This document shows positions 36,413 through 60,408 of a stretch of DNA of 64,000 bases, one piece after another. The DNA comes from Balamuthia mandrillaris (taxonomy: Eukaryota; Discosea; Longamoebia; Balamuthiidae). The stretch is from contig JAVKOQ010000061.1 in assembly GCA_031835245.1 (NCBI GenBank), positions 152,001-216,000 of the forward strand, given 5' to 3'. Positions within the stretch are counted from its first letter, which is position 1. Every line of letters begins with the position of its first letter. Position numbers and translations under genes: made by a program. The notes below the pieces were generated by a model. That model was not told the origin of the DNA. It saw nothing but the letters and a program-made list of their open reading frames with translations, and did no database searches.

Positions 36413-37378
36413 AAGCGAGATTAGGAAGCTCTACACCTAGCCACAAGCCAAAAGTGTTGAAAGATACCAGTATAAGTGGCCACAAGTTCCCAGTTTTGAG
36501 AGTTCCATACTTTGCAAACACCACCCCACGAGCTCGTCACAAGCAAGGAAGAGTCCGGAGAGAAGGTACAGGAGGACAAGGGCCGCTCGTCTCCCACTTG
36601 GCTGAGGTTGTTGGTGTATTTCTTGAGGCGGTCCTTCAAAGCAGTGAAGCCGATAAAGTCCTCCTCGAAGGAGACCTCTCTAATCTTTTGCTTGGCAGCT
36701 TCCACGCGAGCATTGGCCCGTTGGAGGGAGTACGTTGCTATCCAACGACGTGCCCTTTTCAACTCAATAGAGCCCTCTGTGTAAAATATTTCATCCTTCT
36801 GCATGCAGCGAACGAGAGTTGAATCAGCAAAGATTGAAAAGAAAGTCAGAAGAAAAAAAGAGATAACATACCAGCTTTTGTTTCTTTTGAGGAGGCTCGG
36901 CCGCCATGGGAGTGGGTTCTTCGGTGGTTGGTCTGGCCTCTTCCACGCCCAGCCGAACCATCACTTCTCTCAACCGCTCTCTTCTTTCTGGAGGCTGCAG
37001 ACAAAGAGGAAGATCAGTCAAAGAAGAGTGGTCTTAGAGATGGAGCGCAAGCGAGTAGTGGAAGAAGAGCACCTGTTCACCAAAGAGTATGATAGGTTCG
37101 CCCAGTTCTCGCAGACGGGCCTTCACCATGGCGTCATTGGTGGGAACTGCGATGGTGCGAGCTCTCTTTTGTTGCTCGAAGCGCTGCAGCAAAACGGCCT
37201 GTCTAGCATGAGACTCCACCATGTTGTCCGACAGCGGGAGGGCCTCAAAGGCAGCCGACGACGCTGGCGCTGGCGTCCCTGCTGCGGCCGCGGCAGGCGC
37301 TGAGACATTCTGTGGTTCTCGCAAAGTTTCGCTTTGCTTCGCCAAGGAGCCAAAGAATATCCTGTTGCTCTCAGCCAT
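35220..37378 (-). CDS. PRPF4: U4/U6 snRNP protein PRPF4 (Prp4) with WD40 propeller
   Basis: About nine exons. The N-terminal part contains the SFM (splicing factor motif) region, with [19 protein letters not shown] and FGE followed by [16 protein letters not shown]. It is followed by a linker and a seven-bladed WD40 propeller with repeats such as [68 protein letters not shown] and [18 protein letters not shown]. It ends with [19 protein letters not shown]4 holds Prp3 and the U4/U6 di-snRNP together in the tri-snRNP in the nucleus. Length and order match the family. The ATG at 37376-37378 starts a plausible N-terminus. One intron contains CT repeats on the coding strand (36375-36408). Confidence 0.95.
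36375..36408. repeat. (GA)n microsatellite in a PRPF4 intron
   Basis: About 17 GA units lie between the exons encoding the first two WD40 repeats. They read CT on the coding strand. Confidence 0.9.
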
Positions 37379-38064
37379 GGCCCTTCTTCTTTCTCCTTCT
37401 TCGTCCCCTCTTCCCTCTTCCCTCTTCCCTCTGTGTGTGTTTTCTTCTCTTTTTCTTTTGTTTTTGTCGACATTGCCTCTAACCCTAACTTTGACCCTAA
37501 CCCTAATCTTGCCTTCCCTTCAAGGCGTTTTGGATGCCAGCCATCCCCTCCTGCAAAACCATTGCATGTGTGAATGGGGTGAAAGTCTGCTAGGCTTCTC
37601 GAGGCAGGCCCACGGACACTAACCACTCCGTTCGTTGCTGTACAAGGTTCCTCCAGAATGTCTCTCAGCCCGAAGCCTTTGTGCATAAGGACTTCTTGCT
37701 TGTGATAGCAATCCCATCAGCAAACTCTCCCAAGAGGCTGTACTCCACAAGCGAGGCGGAAACAAAAGAACAGGAAGCGTCGCGTCGTGGAACAGAGCAG
37801 CGGACGACGCTGAACCAAAAAGGGGGTGAGATAAAAATAGATCGAGGAGAAGGTGCTCCCTTCACCAAAAAAGGCAAGGAGAGGAGTGACCCTTTGCCGG
37901 ACTTCTCCCCCCTCACAATTTTTTTTGTGTGTGTGCTTCTTTTTTTTCCCCAACAGACCAACGAGAGAAGGGCTTGGTTGTGTTCCTTGTATTATTTTAT
38001 TTTTTCTTTGGTGCAAGGGGGATTCATTGTAGAGTGCTTCGAAGATACCTCTTTCTTCCCAAGG
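37379..38064. other. Divergent intergenic region PRPF4 / Ras
   Basis: This 686-bp spacer contains a telomere-like motif (separate entry) near the PRPF4 side, and mixed sequence with an open but ATG-less frame around 37681-37950 that I do not call a gene. A T-rich patch lies at 37918-37955 before the Ras start. No TATA box is convincing. Confidence 0.5.
37478..37507. repeat. Interstitial telomere-like motif in the PRPF4 5' flank
   Basis: Two pairs of CCCTAA-type units (TAACCCTAA, then GACCCTAACCCTAA) lie about 100 bp upstream of the PRPF4 ATG. On the PRPF4 coding strand this reads TTAGGG-like. It resembles the plant telo-box promoter element and vertebrate-type telomere repeats. Confidence 0.6.
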
Positions 38065-39069
38065 ATGAGTCACAACGAGTACAGAATTGTGGTAGTTGGT
38101 GCTGGTGGTGTCGGCAAAAGCGCACTTACCGTCCGTTTCATTCAAGGAAACTTTGTAGAAAAGGTACGGTGCTGCTGTTCATCTTTGAGAATTTGTCAGG
38201 TGCGCAAACATCCGCAGTAAACTAACGGCGCATTTTGAAACACAGTATGATCCTACCATTGAAGATAGTGAGTATTTCCTGTGAACGTCTTGCTTTATCT
38301 TGGTATCCTATTCTCACGAGGCGGATTCTTTCCCTCACTTTTCCTTTCTGTTTTAAACAGGCTACAGAAAGCAAGTGGAGGTTGATGGAGTGGCTTGTAT
38401 GTTGGTACGTTCTCAATTTTGTTCTTAAGTGGAGCGTGACCCCAATCATTCCAACAACCCTTTCTTCATAAAGGATATAATGGATACTGCCGGCCAGGAA
38501 GAATACTCTGCGTACGTAGGGATTGGACTTTCTTCTGAATCCAGCCTCTAAACTTTTTTGTTTGTTTGTTTCCCAAATTGTTTTTTTTTAACTCAAAAAG
38601 CCTGAGAGACCAGTACATGAAGACCGGACAAGGATTCATCCTTGTGTATAGCATAACTTCGCCCACCAGCTTCGAGGCAGCCACGAAGCTGAGAACTCAA
38701 ATCCTCCGGATCAAGGAGGATCACCAAGACGTACCTTTCATCCTTCTTTTCTTCTTCCCTGTTATTAGTGTCTTCTCATTTCTGTTTGTTCTTCCCTGGT
38801 TTGCGCGACTGGTGTTGCTTATATAGATCCCTATCGTGTTGGTTGCCAACAAAGTGGATCTGGAGGAGGAAAGGGCGGTCAGTGCAGAAGAAGGCAAGAG
38901 CCTTGCCCAAAAGTTCAACACGGGTTTCATCGAGGCCTCCGCAAAGAGCAACCACAACGTCAACGAGGTCTTCTACGAGCTGGTCCGCATGATCAACAAA
39001 TGGCGCGAGAAGAACCCGTCGCAAGCCCCGCAGAAGCCCACCAAGAAGAGGAGGTGCTTGCTCTACTGA
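38065..39069 (+). CDS. Ras-family small GTPase
   Basis: Six exons join in frame to 191 residues: 38065-38163, 38246-38267, 38361-38404, 38474-38511, 38601-38730 and 38827-39069. G1 is GAGGVGKSA, switch I is [10 protein letters not shown]3 is [11 protein letters not shown]4 is NKVDL and G5 is EASAK. The intact effector loop and the glutamine in DTAGQ place it with Ras rather than Rap or Rho. It would act at the plasma membrane as a GTP switch. The C-terminus is a Lys/Arg stretch followed by Cys-Leu-Leu-Tyr, a prenylation-type CaaX box with an unusual final Tyr. The second exon is only 22 nt and encodes most of switch I. Confidence 0.93.
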
Positions 39070-39353
39070 TGTACTGTTGTTGCCCCCTCGCCGTCTAAAT
39101 ACCATTGCCAGCAGTCAGTCCTAAGAGACATTCCTATAGTCGTTTAACATCCCATCCCCCAATTGTAACCACATCACCGTTATCATCATCAACATTGTTG
39201 CCATTGCTTTTTTCTCTCTTCTTTTCCCGTTTGTTGTCATGAAAGCAGTAAGTTGTCACAACAGCAATGACAACGAGGAGGCCATTGGCCTTTGCTTTGT
39301 TTCTTTCTCTTTCTTTGTTATTGAGCATCAAGCACCAGCGCAACAAGTTGAAG

Positions 39354-40214
39354 CTATGCACCGTATTTGGGCGTCATGCCGAGCTTGTAGGCCACCTCTG
39401 CCATGAAGTTTTGAGCGTGGATGGTGGCATTGCCACCATGCCGCTCGCATTCCAGCCGACCAAAGCGGCTACAATGGTCCCGTCGCGTCACCCCTTGCTG
39501 GTAGTACGTAGCCAAGAGAGCATCGCCTCGCCCAAGTTCTTCCTCCTTCTTCTCGTCGCTCCTTGCTTGCACGCTTTGGCGTGGTCGCAGCGGATGAGAA
39601 GAAAAACTCCTAATGTTGTTCTCTTCATCCTTCTCTTCCGTCTCCCCCTCCGCCTCTCGCAGGACTACCACCAGGTAATAGTTCTTGGGCAACAAGACAG
39701 AAACTAGGGCATCGATAGGTTCCATTCCGGGCGTGCTTCTCATGTGGACAAAGGCGAGGTCACAAGGGGAGCCCTCCAAGCACTTGCATACCTGCTCCGC
39801 CAGTTGCTCCGTGCTTGTGGGTGAAGCAGGGACAGTGGTGGCACCAATGGAAGCCAACACAGTGGTGGCAGCTGTGCTCTCGCTAAAGAAGGTGGGTCGC
39901 ATGCGACGTCCATACCTTTGTTGCAGGATAGAAGAAGATGCAGAAGCAGAAGGAAGGCCTTGCACCTCCCCGTCCTCTTTCACCTGAAACTGTACTACAG
40001 AAAGGGATTAGCAGCGGTTGTAGGTTAGTTCATCAACCACACTGAAGGAGCGAGAGTGACAGGAGGAAAAGAGGGAGTGAGCGCCTGCCTTGCCCTTGTT
40101 TGTGTCATCAACAAAATGGGGGGCCACTCCGAACAACTGCACCAAGTCCCACACCGTGTTGTACTCTGCGAAGAAGACACACAACAAGTGAATAATAACT
40201 TTCAACACTCCCCC

Positions 40215-40252
<38 letters not shown>

Positions 40253-40430
40253 CTTGCTCAGCACTATCGCTGGCAGGAAGGTACACCAAGCCTGAGCAGC
40301 CTTCTTGCGCCATGGTGTGCAAGGACCTACAAAGAGAAGGGTCTCTCTCCACAAGGGGTGCCCCCCTGCAGCGTTCCGCATAGATGACCACTCCCTTCTG
40401 CGGGGGGTATGGGCTGCCGCTGCTCCCCAT
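39354..40430 (-). CDS. Conserved-looking protein of unknown function
   Basis: Three exons (40430-40253, 40165-40094 and 39994-39354) give 296 residues. The second intron needs a GC donor: no GT donor is in range, and both GC options, nine bases apart, keep the frame. The protein has no signal peptide or TM segment. Segments with the look of conserved blocks are KGVVIYAERCRGAPLVERDP, YNTVWDLVQLFGVAPHFVD, CDLAFVHMRSTPG and, at the C-terminus, HGGNATIHAQNF and KLGMTPKYGA. A Ser/Ala/Thr-rich stretch and an acidic Glu/Lys segment separate them. I do not recognise the family and propose no function. The first intron has a (CT)n run on the coding strand (40219-40250). The gene is convergent with Ras and divergent from the PS decarboxylase. 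Confidence 0.75.
40219..40250. repeat. (GA)n microsatellite in intron 1 of the unknown minus-strand gene
   Basis: About 16 GA units directly adjoin the donor site of exon 1. They read CT on the coding strand. Confidence 0.9.
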
Positions 40431-40815
40431 TTCTTTTTTTTTATTTTGTTTTTTTTGTTCCCTTTTTTTTGTGGTTCTTATGATAATAGGTTGGGACAGA
40501 CACAATACTCAGTACACATAATATCTCCTTTAGAACCAACGAGTATTAGGTTGTACCAGCGGTTCACACATTTTACAAGAAAAGGGCAAAAAGGGAAAAG
40601 TTATGTCGACGCGAATGGATAAAATTGGGGTTCCTCGCCCGCAAATTGCCCCTACTTTGCCTCTTCTGCCGCGCAAGGGAGAGCTAATAAGGCACCGCAA
40701 CAACAACACCACCAACAAGGTGTAAACTAAACCGTCGTCGTCGGCAAAACCAACGCCAAAAAGCAGCGTTCCCGCAACCAACCCCAAGCGCACCACCGAC
40801 ACCCTGTGACAAACA
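40431..40815. other. Divergent intergenic region before the PS decarboxylase gene
   Basis: This 385-bp spacer between outward genes has T-rich and A-rich patches at 40433-40470. No gene, RNA or clear promoter element is seen. Confidence 0.5.
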
Positions 40816-42243
40816 ATGAGGCAATCCAAGCTGGACCATTGGGGCGGCCTGCTCGACATTGCATGTAAGCACACCTGCTGCGCTGCTGGCATTTCGTTTC
40901 CCCTCTGCTTTCTTTTCTTTTTTGCGCGTGATGTGGCGGCAACCCACAGGTGGTCGTAGAAGTAGTAGTGACTTATTCTCTGCCCTACCTTCATCCACAA
41001 CCCCAAAACAGTTGTGGAGGCTCGCAACCTCCCCAAAATGGACGTGAATGGGAAGGCAGACCCCTTTTGTGTGGCCAAATTGGGGGAAAAGCCAGTTCAC
41101 ACCACCAAAGTTATTAAAAAGACGTTGGATCCCGTTTGGAACGAAACCGCCCGAGTGTATGTTCTCTCTATTCTTGCTTGCTTGCTTGCTTGCTTTAAAT
41201 ATATTCCTCATCTTATTTGCGGTGGAATATAGCTTGATCCCCACTTCCCAACTGAACTACAACCTGGACATTGAGGTGTGGGACTGGGACAAGGTTTCCA
41301 GCAACGACTTTGCAGGGACTGCAGTGTTGGACCTCAGCACTCTTCACCCCAAACAACCTGTGGACGTGTGGCTACCCATCAAACGCGAACACAAGCACAA
41401 GCAGAAGACTTATGGAGAGGTCCACATAAAGGCCCAGATGTACACCAAACCTGGTACTCTTCACTTTTGTCGTCTCTCTCTCTCTCTCTCTCTAATCTCA
41501 TTATATAAACAAAACTAGAGGTGGAAGCTATGTTTTGGAGAGGAGTGATGGACCACTTTGATACAAACAAGTCAGGCAGCATCGGTCACTTGGAATTGAT
41601 AGGCTTGCTGGACGGCATCGGTAGTTCCCTTACTGATGAAGAAATTGAGACTCTGGTACTTCTTTCCTTTCGTTTTTGTTTGCTAATTTATGATTCGTGC
41701 ATTACGTTAACGTGTTTTCATGAAGTTCGATGAGTTTGATGAGAATAAGGATGGTGAAATCTCCTTTGATGAATTGTTGAAGCTCGTAACAGGTTTGATA
41801 TTTTCCTTTCCTTACTGTCTTTTCCATATCATTAACAAAGGCCATTGGCAGATGAGAGTGCGAGGTCAAATGACCTGGTTAGTAAAATGCTTCCTGTTGA
41901 TGAGGACTTCATTTGGACGATAACTGCGCAAGCTCATGATGGCGCCACTATCGGAAGCCTTGGTAAGTGCGAGTTTACAAAACTGCAGCGTTCCACTTTT
42001 GTTATTCCCTTTCAAATGTTTTGACCTGTGCGTTGTGCGCAACAGTTGTGAACAACAACTGGAATGCAGAGATCGAATTTAGAGGCAGCGATGGTAAGAA
42101 GAAGAAAGTTAGCAAAATCATGGTGCATGATCGTGCTACAGGCAAACTTGTGGAAGAAAAGATTCCGCACTACATAAAGGTTTCCATGAGGGTGATGTAT
42201 GCTACTGGTGGAGGAAAAAGAGGTCAGTTTGATTCTCTCTGCC

Positions 42244-42277
<34 letters not shown>

Positions 42278-43527
42278 ACAGTTGCTTATACATAACGCAA
42301 TCGATATATTAGCGGTGGACATGAAGAGGACGCAGAAAATCCTTAAATCCCTCACTGTCAAACAAGGCAGGAAATACAACAGCCCGACTAGCGTCAGGGA
42401 TATTGCCCCTTTCATCCAATATCACCAACTTAACGAGGATGAAATGCTGGACCCAGTTTCTTCCTTCACTAACTTCAACGAGTTTTTCTATCGTAAACTC
42501 AAGCCCTCCGCTCGTCTCATTGCTGCGCCTAACGATCCTGTTCGTACTATTTGTTTCTTCTATTGTTGTATTTTGCTTGTGGGCAACACGCACAATCTGT
42601 TAAACTTCGTAACGCACAACAGAAAGTTGCAGTATCACCTGCTGACTGTCGCTTGAACGCCTTTCCTAAAATCACCTCTGCCACTGAGCTGTGGATCAAA
42701 GGCAAGAACTTCAGCCTTGCCTCTTTGTTGCAGAATAACGACTTGGTAGATTTTCCTGACTCTTTTTAATAACTATGTAGCCACCTCTCCTTATCGCTTG
42801 AAAAAAAACTAGGCTGCCCAATACGAGGAAGGCTCAATGGCAATCTGCAGGTTGGCCCCTCAGGACTACCATCGCTTCCACATCCCTGTAAACGGTGTCA
42901 TTGGAACGCCAACCACCATCAGCGGCACCTACTTTACTGTACACACACCACAAATACCTTTTTTTTTTAAACAAACTAGCCCCTTCGTGTGTGTTTTTGT
43001 ACTGACGATGCTATCTCCAGGTCAATCCAATTGCAGTGAACGAGACCATTGACGTTTTCACAGAAAATAAGAGAGTGGTGACTCCCATTGATAGCCCGGA
43101 ATTTGGACAGGTACTCTTTGTTTTGGTGGATAAGGTGCGAATTTTCTCACACTTGTGAACTTGAATCCATCAGGTACTCTTTGTTGCCATTGGAGCAACA
43201 ATGGTGGGCTCTGTGTGCCTCACCACCAATGAAGGACAACAGGTAACAAAAGGAGAGGAACATGGCTATTTTGGTGCGTATCGTATTTTTTATTTTTTAA
43301 AACATGGATGAAAATCACAGAAAGAACCAGAGAAGAGCATCACGGAAAAAGACTAATACCACCATTTTAATCAATGATGATACATAACAGCCTTTGGAGG
43401 TTCCACTGTGATCCTGTTATTCCCTCCTGATTCCATTACGTTTGATGAAGATCTGGTGGTTAACAGTTCTAAGCCGCTGGAGACATTGGTGAGGATGGGG
43501 GATAGCTTGGGCAAAGCCAACAATTGA
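40816..43527 (+). CDS. PSD: Phosphatidylserine decarboxylase with N-terminal C2 and EF-hand domains
   Basis: More than ten short exons. The N-terminus is a C2 domain ([43 protein letters not shown]), followed by two EF-hand loops ([12 protein letters not shown] and [12 protein letters not shown]). The catalytic PS decarboxylase domain has [21 protein letters not shown] and VGSVCLT. The autoprocessing motif is Gly-Gly-Ser-Thr in [11 protein letters not shown]; cleavage before the Ser yields the pyruvoyl prosthetic group of the alpha subunit. The enzyme converts phosphatidylserine to phosphatidylethanolamine. The C2-EF-PSD order is that of the extramitochondrial PSD2/PSD3 type of plants and fungi, so calcium-dependent membrane recruitment is likely. 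Two introns carry CT microsatellites. The ATG at 40816 splices directly into the C2 domain. Confidence 0.93.
42242..42280 (+). repeat. (CT)n microsatellite in a PSD intron
   Basis: Imperfect then perfect CT units occupy most of this intron. A shorter (CT)n run lies in the intron near 41467-41491. Confidence 0.85.
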
Positions 43528-43700
43528 TGACTAAAGGCAGTTTGTTGTTGCTGTCGACGATATCTTTTCTTTCTTCTTCCCCAGAATTTGTACTTGCTTT
43601 CCCTGCTCTAACAAACTTAGATGCTCCTTTCTATCTTCTGTTGTTCGCTTTGTTGAAACTAACTAAACTAGCGAATTGTTCCTCGCCAGCAATACAAGTA

Positions 43701-57135
<13,435 letters not shown>

Positions 57136-57479
57136 GGCTTGTGTGGTAAAGGTTCCGCCCTTCAACGAACGTCAGATTAGGTGAGGTTTAATTGGAGAGA
57201 CTTGTCACGCTGGTCACAGGAAGCCACTCATGCTTGGTTCACAGAGGGGTCTACCTTTCAGAGTTAAAAAATAAAGGGGAGGGAAATACAATGGGCAGGC
57301 GGGGCGGGCAAGGGTAGTAGGCTCCTTGTTGCTTGGGTGGTGGCCTGTGCGTTCCCTTTTTGTTCTTCTTGTTGTGTTGTGCTTGCTTGGGGGGTAGATT
57401 CCTGCTGGATTGGCACCATGACGACGTGACGCAAAAGGAAGGAAGGAAGGAGAGTCCAGCAAGTAAGCCCAGGAGGAGC
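57136..57479. other. Divergent intergenic region SMG1 / TilS
   Basis: This 344-bp spacer separates outward genes. I see no TATA box, RNA gene or repeat; it presumably holds both promoters. An open frame that runs into TilS from 57333 lacks an ATG before 57480. Confidence 0.5.
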
Positions 57480-59401
57480 ATGCTGCGTGGAGCACCTGCA
57501 ACAAGTGTTCTGCGCCTCCCTGCCACGAATGGCCCTGTCCCAGTGGTGTGCTTGTTTGTTGGACGTGCCGCTGCACGGATGAATTTGGCTCTCACCGCTC
57601 GCGGCTGGCACGAGAAGAAACTCAATCCATTGGTTCCCAGGGATGGGAGCTGCTGCTCTTACGGCACGTCCTCCTCCTCTTTCTCACAAGGAGGCGAGAT
57701 CAAGCCCGTTAGCTGTGAAGAGTTTGAGGAGTGTTTGAGGCGCTGCGGTATCACGCCTGAAAAGACCGAACAGCTAGGTTCGTGGCCGCCACTTCTTTTA
57801 TTCAAGAGCGACCGCCCTCCTCTCCGCGCCCTCTGCTGATTCTGTTCTGATGCTGCCTTCTTCCTCTTGGCTTTTGTGGCTTTTGGGTCTAACAGCTGTG
57901 GCGGTATCGGGAGGGCCGGATAGCATGGCGCTGTGCCTGCTGGCTCAGCGTTGGGCACAACGAAAGCGAGAACAAGGGTTCAGAGGAACGAGGGTGCTGG
58001 CGCTAACGGTGGATCACAAACTGCGTGAGGAGAGCACGAGGGAGGCCGCTATGGTCAAATTGTGGTTGGTGGAAAAGCTGGGCATTACCCACAGAATCCT
58101 CACTTGCGAATGGCAGAACAAGCCAAGACAGGGCAAGCGGCAGCAGCTTGCCCGCCACCAGCGCTACTCCTTGCTGTGCAACACATGCCAAACCGAGAAA
58201 GTGGAGTATCTTCTCACTGCCCATCACAAGCAAGACCAGCTGGAAACGTTTCTCCTTCGCTTTGCTCAGCTGAGTAACTTTGAGGGGTTGTCTGGCATCC
58301 AGCCGCGTCACCGCTTGACCTCCGATGTAACCGCTGTTCGCCCTTTACTCGGCTTTTCAAAGGTTAGTTGCTGTTGGCCAGGACGGTCTTCTTTCTGTGC
58401 TGTGACTGGCATTGCTGTTGTCTTCAACCTGACCTGAGAGGAACACAAAGGAACGCTTGCGGAGGACGTGTGAACTAGCAGGGCTGCCCTACGTAGAAGA
58501 CCCTACCAACAAGGACCCAAGCAGCTGCCGCCGAAACCACTTGAGGCAACAATGTTTACCCCGCTTGTTAGAAGTGGTGGAAGAAGACGCGCTCCTCGCC
58601 ACCATTCGCCATTGCCAGCAAATGAGGAACGATGTAGCGCAGCGAGTCACCAGCTTCATTCAGGATACCGTCATTCTGGAGCCACGCTTGGGCTATTGTC
58701 TTATCGAGGCTTCTGCTTTGCTAGCATTGGAAGAGTCCCTCGCTCGGCGCGTCCTCAACCGGGTGCTTCACTCAGTATCCGGCAAGAACCGGCCTATTCG
58801 TACAGCCCAGCTAACCGCTCTGCGGGATCAGCTAGCTCGCCTCTTTTCCTCCACCTCCACAACGCCTATCGGCAACAACAGCCACGGTACCGTGCTCTGT
58901 GGTTGTCGTTTGCATTACCTGCCCTCTTCCAAACAGTTCCTAGTATGCCAAGAGCTCTCTCAGCTCGAGCTCTCTTCTCGTATTCGTCTCTTGCCCTACA
59001 GTCCTTTGCTTTGGCAACAACTCTTCCGCCTTGAGCTTCGTCTTCCCGCTTCCTCCGCTGCTTCTTTGCCCAATCTACCTTCCATCTACGTTCGTGGGTT
59101 GCAGGCGAAAGACTGGAAGGACACAAGTTTGGAAAAGCTCATCCGGAGAGTAGTGCCTTCTTGCGCACGCTCTGCCATACCGGCCATTGTAGACGAACAG
59201 GATAGACTGCTGTGTGTGCCTTCCCTGCTTTGCTTCCAGCAGCAAGAGAAGGATCGAGTGGTTGGGGCCATCGGGCCAAGTGCCAAGGCTGCACCCCTCA
59301 GCGTCACTGCCATTCCCATTACTGCAGCCCATCGTGCTTACTTGTACTTTAGTGTAGACCCTTATTTATCTTTGATGGAGGAGGTGCCCATCGGGTTCTG
59401 A
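57480..59401 (+). CDS. TILS: tRNA(Ile)-lysidine synthase (TilS), probably mitochondrial
   Basis: Three exons (57480-57777, 57896-58362 and 58451-59401) join to 571 residues. The PP-loop ATPase motif AVSGGPDSMAL (SGGxDS) opens the catalytic domain. It is followed by LALTVDHKLREES, LTAHHKQDQLETFLLRF and VRPLLGFSK, then EDPTNKDPSSCRRNHLR, the last typical of TilS. TilS converts C34 of tRNA-Ile(CAU) to lysidine so that it reads AUA. It is a bacterial/organelle enzyme. The N-terminal 100 residues before the motif begin MLRGAPATSVLRLP, are Arg-containing and nearly acid-free for the first 35 residues, and look like a presequence. The C-terminal region is longer and less conserved. The introns have good GT donors and AG acceptors in phase. 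Confidence 0.93.
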
Positions 59402-59483
59402 GTGAATAATTCTTACCATTCACACCTCAATAACAAACACACAAAGCGATAGACACTGATGATCTTGGCGCCGCCTTAATCAT

Positions 59484-60211
59484 TTAAAACTCCCTTTGCA
59501 CAATGGGTATCTTGTGGTTTTCCGGTACGTCCCACGGCTTTACTTTGAGCATATCTGGTATCAATGATAGTTCGTTCTGCAAAGCCATTATTTAATAAGC
59601 TTGAAAAAACTTCTCTCTCTCTCTCTCTCTCTCTCTTCCTGCTTGATCATCACTCTCTTCCCGACACAAAAAAAAATGAGTAAATGCAAACCTGTGCCTC
59701 AATGATGAGCTCTTCAATGACGCCCAGCCCTATTATTTCTTCTATCTGTTCAACGTCCTCGTTTTCTTGTACGATCTTGGAGTAGTGAAAAGAGGATAAG
59801 ACAAGAGCAAGGGTAAGAAAAGAGACAGAGAACGAGGGAGAGAGAGCAGAGAGCAGACAGGGAAAAGGGAAAGACCTGGAGTCGTTCCTTGAAGAGCTTT
59901 TCAACGATCTTGCGGTAGCCAGCTTCTTCGGGAACAGCTTGAATTTCCTTGAGGATGGTTTTATAGAGGGCAATGAGAACCTCGCGGGCATTAGGCACGA
60001 CGTCGAGCCCTGGAATGCCGGTGCTCTCCTTGACCTTTCTTTGTTTGGGAGGTTCGCTGGCGAAAGTGCGGGCGGGAAAGGTAGCGGGACCCCACCGCTG
60101 CAGCGAAGAGCTGCTGAGGGCAGTGCTGCGGAGTAAACAAGCAGCAACAGGAGGCCTGGCGAACCTGCTTGCCAGAAGTCTGGCGGGGGTGGCCGCAGCG
60201 TTCCTCAGCAT
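59484..60211 (-). CDS. NDUFA5: NADH:ubiquinone oxidoreductase subunit NDUFA5 (B13)
   Basis: Three exons (60211-59876, 59775-59692 and 59576-59484) join to 170 residues. After an acid-free, Arg/Ala/Ser-rich presequence ending around RTFAS come the family hallmarks: TGIPGLDVVPNAREVLIALY, EEAGYRKIVEKLFKERL, DVEQIEEIIGLGVIEELI and a C-terminal KPWDVPE. NDUFA5 is an accessory subunit of the matrix arm of respiratory complex I, so this organism should have aerobic mitochondria with complex I. The mature length fits the family (about 115-120 residues). The second intron contains a microsatellite that reads GA on the coding strand, unlike most introns in this window. It converges on TilS with 82 bp between stops. 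Confidence 0.92.
59612..59638. repeat. (CT)n microsatellite in NDUFA5 intron 2
   Basis: About 13 CT units on the + strand read GA on the coding strand of NDUFA5. This is opposite to the other intronic dinucleotide tracts in the window. Confidence 0.85.
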
Positions 60212-60408
60212 CTTCTTCTTCTTCTCCTTGGTCTACTTCTTGCTGCTTTTGCTGTTGGGTGGTGGTGGAGGTGGAGGGGAACAAAAATGGTGGTAGTAAC
60301 AATGGCTGAGGGTCCAATGATGATGACTTAATGAGCAGCAACACGGAGAGGCGCTGCAGCTCGTTTGGTCACCCAAGAACCAACGAACGAGGAGGAGGAG
60401 GAGGAGGA

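Noticed and set aside
37681-37960. A + strand gene upstream of Ras
   Set aside because: The open frame lacks an ATG, runs into a T-rich non-coding patch and shows no domain.
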